Source: Moniliella sp. 'wahieum' (lineage: Eukaryota; Basidiomycota; Moniliellomycetes; Moniliellales; Moniliellaceae). Taken from it: 64,000 nt of DNA. The notes beneath the pieces were generated by a model. The model was not told where the DNA came from. It ran no database searches and saw nothing but the letters and a program-made list of their open reading frames with translations. Shown in pieces: positions 1 to 13,267 of this stretch (position 1 is its first letter; the number at the start of each line of letters is the position of its first letter). The position numbers and the translations under genes are program-made. The stretch covers positions 124,001 to 188,000 of the forward strand of contig RSEE01000095.1 of assembly GCA_003971905.1 (NCBI GenBank). The letters are read 5' to 3'.

Positions 1-903
1 GTTTTTGCGGCTGGGTCGAGGTGGTAACAATGATCCCGTTGGTCTTTTGACGAGCCCAGAGGTGCAGGACGCCAGCCTCGGTGCCCCGGCTTGGCCTGGG
101 CAATGGCCGTGACCGCCTTGCGGATCGGACTGTCAGCCGACACGCTCTTGTGCGTCAACGGTGCCAGCGAGGCGTACACGGCAATTGTGATTCCGTGCGC
201 GCGCGCATAGTCCAACGTTGCACGCGTCTTGTCGTCGCCCCACAACAGGGGGTGGAACTCAATCTCGTTGAGCTCGATCGGGTACTTGGGGTGCGCGTCA
301 ACCACTTGTTGCAAATCAGGTGCAAGCCAGTTGCTGACCCCAATGGTTCTAGCACAGCACAAAAGTCAAATCGTTAGTCAATCGTTCGCCAATCGTTAGC
401 CAATCGTCCCCATCCGCTCCGCATCCCAGCGGGCGAAACGAATCCAGCACATTCTCCCCACATTCGCCCAACACTCACTTGGTCACTCCTTCATCGCGCA
501 GCGCCTCCAGCGCGTTCCAAGCCGCGAGGTTGGTGGGTTCGCCTCCCTTACCGCGCGGCGGGTGGTGGAGGAGGAAGGCATCGAGAGCCGAGACTTGGAG
601 GTCAGTGCGCTCCTTGCGGCCCGAGGCGAGGATGGCGTCGTGGCCGTCCTTGATGGGGTTGTTGACCTTGGACAAGACATAAATGTCGCTGGGCGGGATG
701 CCGCTGTTGCGGATCCCTTCGCCGTTGGAAGCCGAGTTGCCATAGACCTCGGCGGCGTCGACACTGCGGAAACCGAGCTGGAGCGCTTCGGCCACAATGG
801 CGCTCGAGGGCTTGTTGTAGAGCGCGGTGCCGCTGCCAAACGATAGCACCGGGGCGGGCTTGGTAGGGTTGGAGGCGAACGTGATGGACGGGATGGAAGG
901 CAT
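1..903 (-). CDS. Aldo-keto reductase, 3' end outside the window
   Basis: NAD(P)H-dependent aldo-keto reductase that reduces aldehydes or ketones in the cytosol. The chosen start is the ATG at 903 (MPSIPSITF...), because the upstream extension is not family-like. The family core is visible: VDAAEVYGNS (catalytic Asp and Tyr), LSKV (Lys) and DAFLLHHPP (His). An intron at 349-478 joins ...DEGVTK to TIGVSNW, which matches the usual AKR strand. The second exon continues with PIELNEIEFHPL and VYASLAPLT. Near position 85-90 the frame changes, and the expected C-terminal helix (TEAGVLHLWARQKTNGII) is read in another frame. The end lies beyond base 1. The family call is secure; the substrate is unknown. 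Confidence 0.85.
349..478 (-). other. Spliceosomal intron in the aldo-keto reductase gene
   Basis: The donor is GTGAGTGT (minus strand, at 478) and the acceptor is ...TGCTAG (at 349). Splicing restores an uninterrupted V-T-K-T-I-G-V-S-N-W reading, which is conserved in the family. Confidence 0.8.
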
Positions 904-1434
904 GGTCAGTGCGATGGGAGCAAGGGGTGGTGGAGGGGAGACACGAAGGAGGTTGCGGCGTATGGACGGAAACCACCCAGCCGAGCACATGACGCCATGG
1001 CCACCAACCAATCGCACACGCCCAATTGGATCTAACCCTGCCAGCATGATCAGGGCTGCCGCTACTGCGCCAATAAGTCCGAGTTGCTGACTAGCCCACT
1101 AGTCAGGCGAAAGACGCTGGCGCTGACGCGCTGACGAGCGTCTGTAACGTGCTGCAACCTGCGGCAACACCCGAGCTCTCAATCTGATCAATTGGACTGA
1201 ACGTATTTCAAAGTGAAAGAGCTTGGGCCGGTTAAACGTTAACAAGTCTGTTAATGTTGTAACCCCGGTAACCCGGCAACCCCGTGCCCTCGTCTCGTTC
1301 GCTCTCGCACCTCTCGTTGCCGGCCCCCGACTCCTACCAACAGGCTCCTCTCAAGCAATCCTAAACTTCGGGGAGGGGGGGAGGTAACCTAGCGCCTCTG
1401 GGTGCAGCACACCTTACAGACACCAGTCATGTTA
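904..1434. other. Intergenic region between the AKR start and the MFS 3' end
   Basis: About 530 bp containing the AKR promoter side and the 3' side of the transporter. No convincing gene is seen. Apparent reading frames here are Arg/Pro-rich and lack family features. Confidence 0.5.
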
Positions 1435-3465
1435 CTAGTTACTGGGGATGATTGATGATCGATGAGGCTGGATGCAGTGAGACATCCTATGAATTGCTCT
1501 TCTGTGTCGACTAGAAGGCCGATTATGCATCTGGATCGCTCTGGCCAGGAGAGGAGGCGAATTGGACCGCGCCCGAATCGCCGGTCCCCACTTGTAAAAC
1601 ACAAACGGAATGGGCACAATGAGGGTGGTAAGTGCCGCAACAAAGCAACCAGCGCCCACTGTGCCCATCCGCTCGTACATTTGTCGTCCAAACGTGCCAA
1701 TCCCGCCCGCTGCCACACAGCGGACAAACGCATTGGCAGCCATGCCCGACGCGGCCATGCTGCGGTACGCATCGGCGGTATAGGCAAAGTTGCTAATGTA
1801 GCTCAAGCTAAACCCGGCGCCAAACAGCACACAGGCCAAAAGTGGCACGATCCAGTGCACCCCTTTGAAGCAGACCAGAGCAAACCACCAAAGACCTACA
1901 CAGGTGAACGCCGTTCCCCACATGGACGGGACCAGTCGGACTTCAGGGGGTGGAGGCGCATTGTACTTGGAACTGCTTCATATACTGCGGCTCAAAAAAG
2001 ATCGGTACCGAACACAGAGCAAGGCACATGCCGATAAAGATGGCACAAAATGCCTACCAAGGGCACCGCGTACGAGAGGAGGTAAGGTCAGATGCCCTAG
2101 CGGGACCGGAAGAGTACGTACCATGCCTTCTTGCCAAAGACTAAAGCCATGGTCTCGGATAAAGACCAAGGGGAATGCCTCCAAGAACAGGTAAATGACA
2201 CTCAGTGTGATCGCGGACCATACGCAGAGACAAAGCATCATGGGGTCCAGAATGAGGAGGAGAGGAATGCGCTTGATAACGTCCAAACAGTGTGCGCCTT
2301 GCTCACGCCTCGCAGGGCAATTTCCTGTTTGCTCAGCCACGTGTCGTCCCCAGTCTCTTTTCGTAACTTGGCCGATCGAGCACGCAAAATCTTGGGGTGG
2401 TAGGTTTCTGGTACAAAGAAAACAATCAGATCCATAGGACAGTAGCCCAGATGATCAGGGCATAGAAGCTCCAGCGGTAGCTGGTTTGGTACTGGTTGAT
2501 AAAACCCGAGTACATTGGGGCGATCACAGCACCAAAAAATGGAGCAGGAGAAGCAGGAGAGAGGGAGGTAGACTTCTTGGGGGACAAACAAGTCCGTTAC
2601 CGTACCGCCAGCAACCGAAACTGTGAGAAGCGGGGGAGACAAAAACAGAAAAGGAATAGAAAAAGGTAAGTGAACTGAAGCAGAGCAAAATCAGAAGCCA
2701 AATGACATACCAAAGCTGCTAACGACCAAACCTGTCAGAAAGCGAAAGATAAAAAGACGGCGGGATTGTTGGCCAAGGCTACAGGGAGGTTCAGGAGCGT
2801 GTAGGCGGCCAGGCTGATGATGTAGATCATTCGTCGCCCATAAAACTCGCTAAAGGGCGCCCACCAGATGCCACAGCCCAGTCCAACCAAAAAAGTGGTC
2901 ACGCCCAACGTTGTCACCTCGCGGGGAATGTTAAACTGATGCATCAAGTTTTCTTGACCAGTATTGGTCAAACTGCTTGCCGTCGTCCCGCACGTGCACG
3001 CCGTCACAACCGATCAGGACGATGAACCATCTTTGGCCTTGCTCCAGCTTGGGGGGAAACCAGGATCTTGGTAGGGGTCAGGAGAGACGGTTTTGATCGA
3101 GTCTTGGGGTGTGTGCACGTTCCAAGTCACCACGTTGAATGCTTGTGAGGGGTGCTGCGGAGAGAGGTGACGGTACGGCGGATGTCCAAGTTGGTTGCGG
3201 CGTGCATCTCTTGGAGGGACGCAATGTCAAGCTCTTGTTCCTCCGCATGGCTCATCCGCATTGATAGGTCGGTGCCTTCTGGAGCATCGAGGCTCGTCCT
3301 TATTGGCTCGGTGGGGTAAAAATTGGGGGGGTTTGAAAGGGGCCGAATCATCATCTGATTCGCCCCCAGCCTGCTGGTGTAGACGATGAGCCATGCTGGC
3401 CTCGTTGGTGCCCGCTGCGGGGACAGAGGCGCGGCGAGGCGGCTTCTTGGGCTTGTATCCGTCAT
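1435..3465 (-). CDS. MFS transporter, DHA1 (polyamine/multidrug-type) family
   Basis: Plasma-membrane drug:proton antiporter-type transporter assembled from several frames. The N-terminal cytosolic part (about 3465-3130) is charged. Then come RWFIVLIG (first membrane segment) and a stretch with FLVGLGCGIWWAPFSEFYGRR, the DHA1 GxLxxGPxSxxxGRR-type loop between segments 2 and 3. Next are FGSVSVAGGTVTDLF, FFVPETYHP (end of the N-half), the middle segments near 2240-2000, and the C-terminal half (GFSLSYISNFAYTADAYR, near 1800). At least one intron and several frame changes separate these pieces. The start is uncertain: another frame upstream (to about 3613) also gives a plausible cytosolic leader, and an 18-base G run lies directly before the ATG at 3465. 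The substrate cannot be inferred. Confidence 0.7.
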
Positions 3466-3466
3466 C

Positions 3467-3484
3467 GGGGGGGGGGGGGGGGGG
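3467..3484. repeat. Poly(G) tract, 18 bases
   Basis: An unbroken G run (C on the minus strand), one base upstream of the candidate MFS start codon. Its true length is uncertain because homopolymers appear poorly resolved in this sequence. Confidence 0.85.
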
Positions 3485-4714
3485 TCTGATATCCAACCTG
3501 ATAGTCAACCAACTGCACTCAGAGATCGCGAAGAGTTCAAACGAAAGAAGTGGGTAATGGGATAGTAAGGGTGTTGGATGTACTTTTCGCAGTGCTTGCT
3601 GGGATGAAAACAATTAAGCGGACTTGACAGACTAGGGTATGGGGCCTGTGGCCTGAAGGGAGCGGACGGACGAGGCGGGGGGGGTGGTGGACAAGAAGCA
3701 GATATCAAACAAAGCTGAGAAGGGCTGATGCGCTTATGAGCGAGATGGAGCGCGTGCGCTGGTGCGAATTGTCCCCAAGTGCGGAGATGGGCACACTGGT
3801 TGTGGAGCGGACGCAGCACGGGGTCTGTGTCGGCCGGGGTGCATTCGGTTGATCCTTTTTACCGGGCATCGGTGCATCGGTGCATCAGTGCATCAGCACC
3901 ATCAGTGCATCATGCATCCAGGCATCAGTCCATTTATGGCGGCAGTGTTTGAAACCGCAAATGACTGCCCTGGTTGCCGGTCGGTACACTCCGTCCTCCG
4001 TCGGCGTACAGGTCACTCAGTACTCAGTACTCACCGACCACCAAAGCTATCTACGCCCATAGTGCACCACGTGACTTGCGACCTGCTGAGATCTGGGAGC
4101 GGCTGAGGCCCACCTGGCCATCGAACGCGACGGCCCACAAACCCACACCCTCCCAACGACCACCACCACCGTCTTGCGCTTACATGCCACACATTCATGT
4201 CCAACTCCACACTACCACTGCTACGATTTCGATGCAATTGAGAAAACTCATTTTGCCCCACTCACAGTACTCACTCAGTCCACACCCAACAAGAAACGCC
4301 AACAGCATGTGCAGCTGCTCTCAAACGCGCGATCCCCGCCGCACTGCTGTTCCACAGCAGTCTTGACTAGAATAAGTTAGAGAGCTGAGAGGCTGAGCTG
4401 AGGGTTGAAAGCTGAAACGAACGACGGTAGAATGGTACAAGGAAATCAGGTTGGCCATATTTGCGCCCTCAGCACGCCCTCAAAACTCAACTCAAGCTCA
4501 ACTCAGGATGATCAACAACTACGAGCAACTGTCCATGCTATCATCCGAAGCAACAAGCACAGAATGACGTATACAGAATGATTGTTAGATGTGAGAAGTG
4601 GAGCAGAGGCTTGACACAGTGACGTTGGAACGAGTCGTAGCGCAAGGATGCGCATCATCAGTTTTTTGAGCCGCTGAAGTGAGGAGGGAGTCCTTAGGTC
4701 TTAGGACTTAAGGC
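3485..4714. other. Intergenic region between MFS transporter and PDC 3' end
   Basis: About 1.2 kb. It holds the MFS upstream region, a short imperfect repeat of GCATCAGT/GCATCGGT units (3866-3930) and a CACGTG palindrome near 4068. Reading frames are low-complexity and no gene is supported. Confidence 0.5.
3866..3930. repeat. Imperfect 8-bp tandem repeat (GCATCRGT)
   Basis: Several copies of GCATCGGT, GCATCAGT and related words occur head to tail. This is a simple-sequence array in non-coding DNA. Confidence 0.7.
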
Positions 4715-6721
4715 TTAGGCGGCGTTGTTGGCAGCGGACAGGGCGGCCTGGCGCTTAAGAGCTGGGGGCGAGTCGCCACGGGGGAGGAAGACCTCAACGA
4801 CGTGGGCCTTGTCGGCCTTGTTGAACGACGGGTCAGTCAACAGCTTCTCCAGCTCAGCCTTGGTGTGGATGGCGTGGTACTGCGTCTTGGACATGACCGG
4901 GTCCGTGGCGTGCGAGGGCACGTTGGGCTTGGTCCAGGTAGGCGGGGGCGTGAGGAAGTCAATCAACTTGGAGTGGTTCCAGATCGCAATGTCGTTGTAG
5001 AACTCGTCGGGCCAAAGATTTGGCGCTCAATTTCGTATCCGTCGTTGTTGAGGATAAAGATAAGGGGCGTCAAACCGTGACGGAAGACGGTGCCGAGTTC
5101 CTGTGCAGTAAGTTGCAGCGACCCATCACCAATGAAGTGCACCGTGCGCCAGGACGCTGGGGGTTGTGCTGCTGCAGCTGGCGCAGACCAAGGGCCGCAC
5201 CCAGAACAGCGCCACCAGTGAAACCAATGGAGCCCCAGAGCATTTGGGCAATCAGCTTAGCGTTCTTGGGGAACGTCACGTCGATCAGACCGAACGAAGA
5301 GGTACCGGTCTCACCAAGCACAACGTCGCCCTCCTGGAAGAACTGGCCCATCCGGGGCCAGAAGTAGCCCTGGGTGATGACGTCGTTGGCCTTGAAGCCC
5401 TTCGCGCCGCCAAGACGCGAGAGGGTAAGCTCATCCAGCTCCTGGATCTGCTCGTCCACAGAGGGAAGAGCGTTGAGGGTAAGGGAGCGGACAGGCGCCA
5501 GAAGGGACTTGGTGATGGCCAGGCGCTTCTCAGCCATGCCAGCGAAGGCAGCAGTCAGCTTGGGCAGGAGCCACTTCATCTTGATGTCCTCAAAGACGGC
5601 ATAGCCAATCTTGGTGTGGTCCGAGTGGAGCTCGATGGTGGCCGTGCGCTTGGTACGGTAGGAGAAGGAACCCGTGTTGTAGTCCGAAAGGAGACCACCA
5701 ATCGAGAGGATCAAGTCGGAAGCCTCGACGATTTCCTTGACGGCAGGCTTGCTCAAGCTGCCAAGGTAGACACCACCGAACTGGGCGTTGTTGAGCTCAG
5801 TCACGACCGTCTTGCCCATGGGGGTGGTGAAGACGGGGAGGCCAGTGACCTCGGCAAACTTGCGGGTCTCCTCAACCACGTTGTGGCGCGAGGCGCAAGC
5901 GTCGACCAGGATGATCGGCTGGGTAGCAGCCTTGACACGCTTGATGATCTCGTCAAGCACGTTGCGCTCAATCTCCTCGTTGTTGGGCGAGACCGTGGTC
6001 TGGAGCTTGTACTCTTGCAGGCGCTTGGCAGCCGTAACGGGCAGGGGGAGGACCATGTTGGAGGGGTAGCCAATGTAGACGGGGAGGGAGCGGGACACGC
6101 AGAATTCGAGGATCGAGTCAATGGCGCGGCAAGCGTCAAGGCCAGTGGTGATGTCCTCCGCCTTGGTGCCCTTGGGGATCAGGGGCAGACGGCCCTCACG
6201 GTGCATCTGGTACAGGTCAAGCTGCGCACCCGTGATCTGGCGGGCCATGTTGAGGAAAGCGTCGAACTTGTGGTCACCTAGGAGGCACAAGAGGTCAGAT
6301 GAGAATCCAGCAATGAAAAGGAAAAGGAAAAGGAGGCAAACATACCCAGGGTGTGGTGAAGCAAAAGACCCTCATCCTGAGCCTTGGTCGAGGGAGTGCC
6401 GACAATGTGGATGACGGGCAAGCGCTCAGCCATGCTGCCACCAAGGGCGTTGCAGGCGCTCAGCTCGCCGACACCGAAGGTGGTGGTGAGCACAGCAGGG
6501 CGCGGGTGGCCCTCAGAGAGCACACGGGCGAGACCGTCGGCCGAGTAACCGGCGTTGAGCTCGTTGGAGTTGCCAATCCAGCCGAGACCGCACTCACGCC
6601 AGCGGGTGAGCATGGCGAGGGTGAAGTCGCCAGGAAGACCCTGGACAAACTCGACCTCGAGCTGCTTCAAGCGCTCGCAGAGGTAGTCGGTGAGGGTGAT
6701 GGTGCCAGCAACCGGGGCCAT
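4715..6721 (-). CDS. PDC1: Pyruvate decarboxylase
   Basis: Thiamine-diphosphate enzyme that converts pyruvate to acetaldehyde and CO2 in fermentation; cytosolic homotetramer. It starts at the ATG at 6721 (MAPVAGTITLTDYLCERLKQ). Exon 1 carries NSNELNAGYSADGLAR with the catalytic Glu, and ends at LLHHTLG with the active-site His pair. An intron at 6278-6345 follows. Exon 2 carries the central domain and the TPP motif, GDGSLQLT to LNNDGYEIE. It ends ...AALSAANNAA, stop at 4715. Two single-base losses, in a C run near 5160 and a G run near 5012, break the reading; adding one base at each restores the family sequence. Length (about 600 aa) fits the family. A TATA-like element lies about 85 bp upstream. 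Confidence 0.95.
6278..6345 (-). other. Intron of the pyruvate decarboxylase gene
   Basis: Donor GTATGT and acceptor CCTAG on the minus strand, 68 bp. The junction restores H-T-L-G-D-H-K-F, matching the family. The intron has a purine/pyrimidine-biased middle (repeated TTTTCC). Confidence 0.9.
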
Positions 6722-6802
6722 TGTGGAAAAGGTGGGTGGGAGTACGCAAGAGGTACTGGGGAACGATGGGGAGGGATTTTTTGGGGCGCGGGGAGGGGGC
6801 TT

Positions 6803-6809
6803 CTTATAC
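6803..6809 (-). promoter_or_regulatory. TATA-like element of pyruvate decarboxylase
   Basis: GTATAAG on the minus strand, about 85 bp upstream of the start codon at 6721. Position and sequence fit a core promoter of a strongly expressed fungal gene; this is inference only. Confidence 0.4.
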
Positions 6810-8354
6810 TGCTACGGCGGGAATGCCAGTGTGGGTGCATCATCCTGGCCATCGGCAGCAGAGCAGGGAGCCGGCGTGGGTGCTCAGGCTGAGCGGGGAG
6901 GCCGGCGGAGGATTGTGCAAGAGGCAAGTGCTGGATGCTGGCCAGAGCTGGCGATGGTGGGTCGACATTCGCCTTGGCCGCTGAGCCAGAAGGAGCAGTT
7001 TAATTGGGAGGTTTAACTTCAGCCGGGCATGGCGCCAGTGTCACTACCCCTCCTCTTCCGGGCACAGGGGCACTCTTCGGTCCGTGCATACACCCTAGGT
7101 TGTGAGCGCACCTGTGCGGCCGGCGCTACCAGGCACTGGCTGCCCATCATATGATCGGCCATCGATCCATCCTGCCTCCCCATCTTGCCAGATCAGCCAG
7201 AGCCACACCGGGCACCATCTGCCATCACTAGATCACCTATCATCTTCCCTTCCATTTCTTCTGGCTCGAGCGCGTGAGCTAACCTCGCCCCTCCTCGTGA
7301 ATATCAAACTGCGTAGCTCAGCACACGCACCACTGGGCAGCTGCCTACCGCAGCCAACAGCTATACCACGCCAAATTTCAACCCAAGTGGGCGCAGCTCC
7401 ATCGGAAACCCAAACTTCCGCATTCGAAGGGCACACCTCATGGTTGACATGTTGACATTCACAATATTCAATGACCTTACTTCTCTCGGGCCTCGCCTTC
7501 AGGTCAAAACGTTGCAGGGACCGTGGAACCGACGAAGAGCTCGCTCTCAAAAGCACTGGCAGCAGGCTTAACTGTGCCTCTTGGAACTTAGTCTCAGATC
7601 TCAGTTGTCACGGGCCTAGCTAGCGAGGCGGCGATGAGGAATGGAGATGGTATTCCATTCAGCTATACTAAGGAGAGCCAGACCTATGGGCCGTGATATA
7701 TAGGCGCCGGGTTCGGAGGGCAGTGGAAGCTCGTGGAAGGTCCGGGACGCACTGTCCCTCCGGTGCACTGTGTGTATCGGGCCACGTGTCACTAATCACT
7801 GAAGGCCGATGGGCTCTGGGCCACTGGGCGTCAACATCAGTTGGGAGTATGTGACAGTGGGGAGAGCATCGAAAATAGCCACATCCCTGGATGTGTGCTG
7901 CGCGAGAGTATATGTGAGCCCCTCAATTCTCTTCCTGAGGTCTTCCAATACCGTAGAAAAGCCTTCCCATATCGGTCTTCAAGCTTCAACTGCTTTACAG
8001 AGACGAAGATCGATCCGATTATCAGGGATTGTCGCTTGTCAACATTATAGCCTAGGTACACACACGCCAGATAGTTGATCACTGTGCCACAGTTATATCG
8101 GCTAGAATCTTGCTGTTGTCGAGGAAAGAATTTGGAAGGAATGAGACTGCACAGTGGCCGCGCAGCAAACCGGCTTGGGTCTACGGGTGCGACTAACTTC
8201 CAGTGCGACACCATCCCAGCCCTGTCTCTTGCGTGTAATTATTTGATTCCGGGCGGTGGATTCTTCTCCCTTTGGGGCTTCTGGGTGAAGCTCGAAGTGC
8301 GATTACTTTCCTGGGAAGAGATGGAACTTATGCGGAGATTGTGATCAGCTTGAT

Positions 8355-8388
8355 GGTTATCGGTTATCGGTTATCGGTTACCGGTTAT
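8355..8388. repeat. 7-bp tandem repeat (GGTTATC)5
   Basis: Five consecutive copies of GGTTATC, one degenerate (GGTTACC), in non-coding DNA. It lies internally and is short, so a telomeric origin is not supported. Confidence 0.8.
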
Positions 8389-8597
8389 GAGATGTCTTGC
8401 AAACCCACCCACACAACAGAAGGATCAGATTGATCACAACATCAGATGTGCTATACCCCAGATTCAGGAAAATGGCATCGTCTATAACTGGTATCGCCAT
8501 ACTTCTCGCATAATCCCACGGTCCACTACTAGCCTCATAACCGACGTGGTAATCTCTCTCTGTAGTATCTCTGGGGGGTAGGCACCCTTAAGCGGGA

Positions 8598-8611
8598 CCC
8601 CCCCCCCCCCC
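8598..8611. repeat. Poly(C) tract, about 14 bases
   Basis: A C run followed by GATG, in the gene-poor region upstream of aconitase. The same arrangement (C run then GATG) occurs on the minus strand at the MFS start. Confidence 0.8.
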
Positions 8612-10058
8612 GATGTAGACTTGAGGCTGAACGGATGGGTACTTGGCGTACTCAGGCCTGTTGTGGAGGCATGATGGAGAACCACCGCATTTCAGACCCA
8701 AAGGTCCCTAGCACTAAGCTGGTTGGTGCGTGGCGGCGATCATGAGTGAGGCCTAAGGCTTGTAAATGGATAACACCTCGTCTTCTGGCCGTGGTCGGCG
8801 CTGTTGAGGCACGAGGCTTTTGAGAGATGGACGTAAAAGATGTGGGTTTTGTTGTTTCTCCCTAGAGACAACAAGGGCATGAAGTAAGTCGATCGAGGTG
8901 TGGATCTGCGGTGGCCGTTGGGATGGAGGCGAGCAATACCAAGAAGAATAAGGGTTAGAGGGGGGAGGGTGCCTACAGCGGAAGTGGCTGGAGAAAACGA
9001 TCAGAGAAGCGAAGAGAGGAGATGATGAGGTTTGATGGAAGACCACATATGAGAGACGAGGTACAGAAATAATGTGGATCGACAGAAAAGAGTAACTGCC
9101 TGTGACACGTAAGAGGACGGCAGGAAAGGGAGTGAGCTGTGAGAGCTCACATTCGAGCCTTGGGCGCTGACCGTCATCCCTTCGCTTCCCGCTGTAGGGG
9201 CCAGCATGTTGAGCTTGTCTGGGTGCCTTGAAGCCACCCTTATAATGAGGCATTTGCTGTTCGCTCCATCATTCTTTTCTCATGTGCCTCACTGGCCACA
9301 TATTACCTCTCTTCATCTTCGACGCTGTGATTTGGCTTTTCTTTCCCCTATGCTCTGCCTCGTACAGGGTCGCTCCTCTGTTAGTATGCAGTACTGCCAC
9401 CTCTCCTTTGTATTGCCCTGTTTGTTGTTGTTGTTATTTCAGAGCGACCGTCGCGTCGTCGACAAAGGACGGGTTGGCGGAGTGGGTGGGAGGAGGTGGG
9501 GGCCGCCGTTGATGTTTTTTGTCGATCGCATCTCTTGCGTGGTTGGCAGGGGCAGAGGGCGGAAGGAGTGTGAATGTTGAACGTTTGAACATGCGGCCTC
9601 GCCACGTGACTGGCACAGGTCACATGACCCCTGTCTCTGGGCTGGAGGATGCGTGATGTGTGATGTGTGATGGATACGCACAGCGGCAGATTCCGCAACG
9701 CCGCACTCCCGCACGGCGCCACACTGGCTGCACGGGCACTCAGCATGCGCACAGGCCATTTGTAATTGGCGCCCAGCCCGCCGGCCCGGCGCCTGTCTTC
9801 CCGCCTCGGTGCGTCACCCATCCCCCGATGCGCTGCTCAGCGGGTGCGGAGGCCACGGGGGCAGTATGCCCCTGCGGCCAGGCTGCCTCCCTCACCGGTG
9901 GGTCATGGCACTGGTTGAACGCTAAACGCATTCAGGCTGAACACGTTGAACCGATGACCGTCGCCCATTGAATCGGCCAGCCTGCTGGCCAGTACTTATC
10001 GGCGTGATAACCGCCCTCTCTCCCCCTCCCCCCCCACCATCCCCAGCGGAGTGTTGCC

Positions 10059-12528
<2,470 letters not shown>

Positions 12529-13267
12529 AATGCACCCCGCCGAGACCCCCTCGGGGCAGGTAAGTTCGTCTTCTACTATAGGATTCGTCTTCTAGGATGC
12601 TATCGATCTTATTTTGTGTGTTGAATGTGGTTGCTGGTAATATAGTGCACCGTAGTTGGCTAGTCTGTTGGATCCGATGGCGGAGGTTGCCGTGGCTCTT
12701 GCGTTTACGCAACAACAGCTTGCAATGGGCGCTCGCCAGGTGTGTGCGGGCGCAGCGCAGCCCAAAGGGACCAAACAATTTAAGAGGGGTGTGTTGCAGG
12801 GGACGACCTCCTATCGGCTATCTAGCGTCTGCCAAGGCAACAACCCCTCCCTTCAAACTTCATTCGTCTGTCGGGAGAAGCACAAAGACCACAGCAAGTG
12901 GGATGACCTGCGCCCGGGAACGAATAATAAGTGACGCCGAACCAGCCAGCACCAGCCAGTACTCGACTAATAATACGACTTGGTCATGGAATGGTGGTCC
13001 CAAGCGCCGCGTCGCGTACCCAGAGCGACCCGTGACCGATCGATGATCGACCGTCCACCGCGTTCGGATCATGCTATTCACCTACAGACGCACAGCCATC
13101 GATCATCGATCAGGCGATCAGGAGCGAGAAAAGGCCCAGGGACGGATGCGAAATTAGAGCGGGCTTAATTAGTCGTCAAACGGTGGTCTCTGCGGTGTGT
13201 GGCCACCTGCCGGCCTGAGCAACAGGAACCAGGCGGCATTGCGGGAGTCATCCACAAGTGGGGCAGC
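12529..13267. other. Intergenic region after aconitase
   Basis: About 740 bp: the aconitase 3' region and the upstream region of the next gene. It contains small palindromic GATCGATGATCGA-like words near 13038-13115. No gene is supported. Confidence 0.5.

Larger units (their letters stand above)
6810..10058. other. Gene-poor 3.2 kb region between PDC and aconitase
   Basis: It separates two divergently transcribed genes. It contains a TATATA-like stretch near 7698, a 7-bp tandem repeat at 8355-8388, a C14 run at 8598-8611, a CACGTG site at 9603 and a TATAA near 9240. Two minus-strand frames, 7837-8214 (125 codons) and 8753-9253 (166 codons), are the longest candidates. Neither shows a domain, signal or family motif I recognise. 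The stretch 7840-8340 is more AT-rich than its surroundings. Small or non-coding RNA genes cannot be excluded. Confidence 0.5.

Noticed and set aside
5166-6281. Long plus-strand frame (371 codons) across the pyruvate decarboxylase region
   Set aside because: It lies antisense to an unmistakable enzyme sequence and has no motif of its own.
8355-8388. GGTTATC tandem repeat as a telomere-like sequence
   Set aside because: Only five imperfect units, internal, with ordinary genes on both sides; nothing else indicates a chromosome end.
9150-9253. Resemblance of MPHYKGGFKA... to a conidiation-6-type repeat
   Set aside because: Only the GGFKA words match; the following residues do not fit the NPNVSEEAK pattern in any frame.
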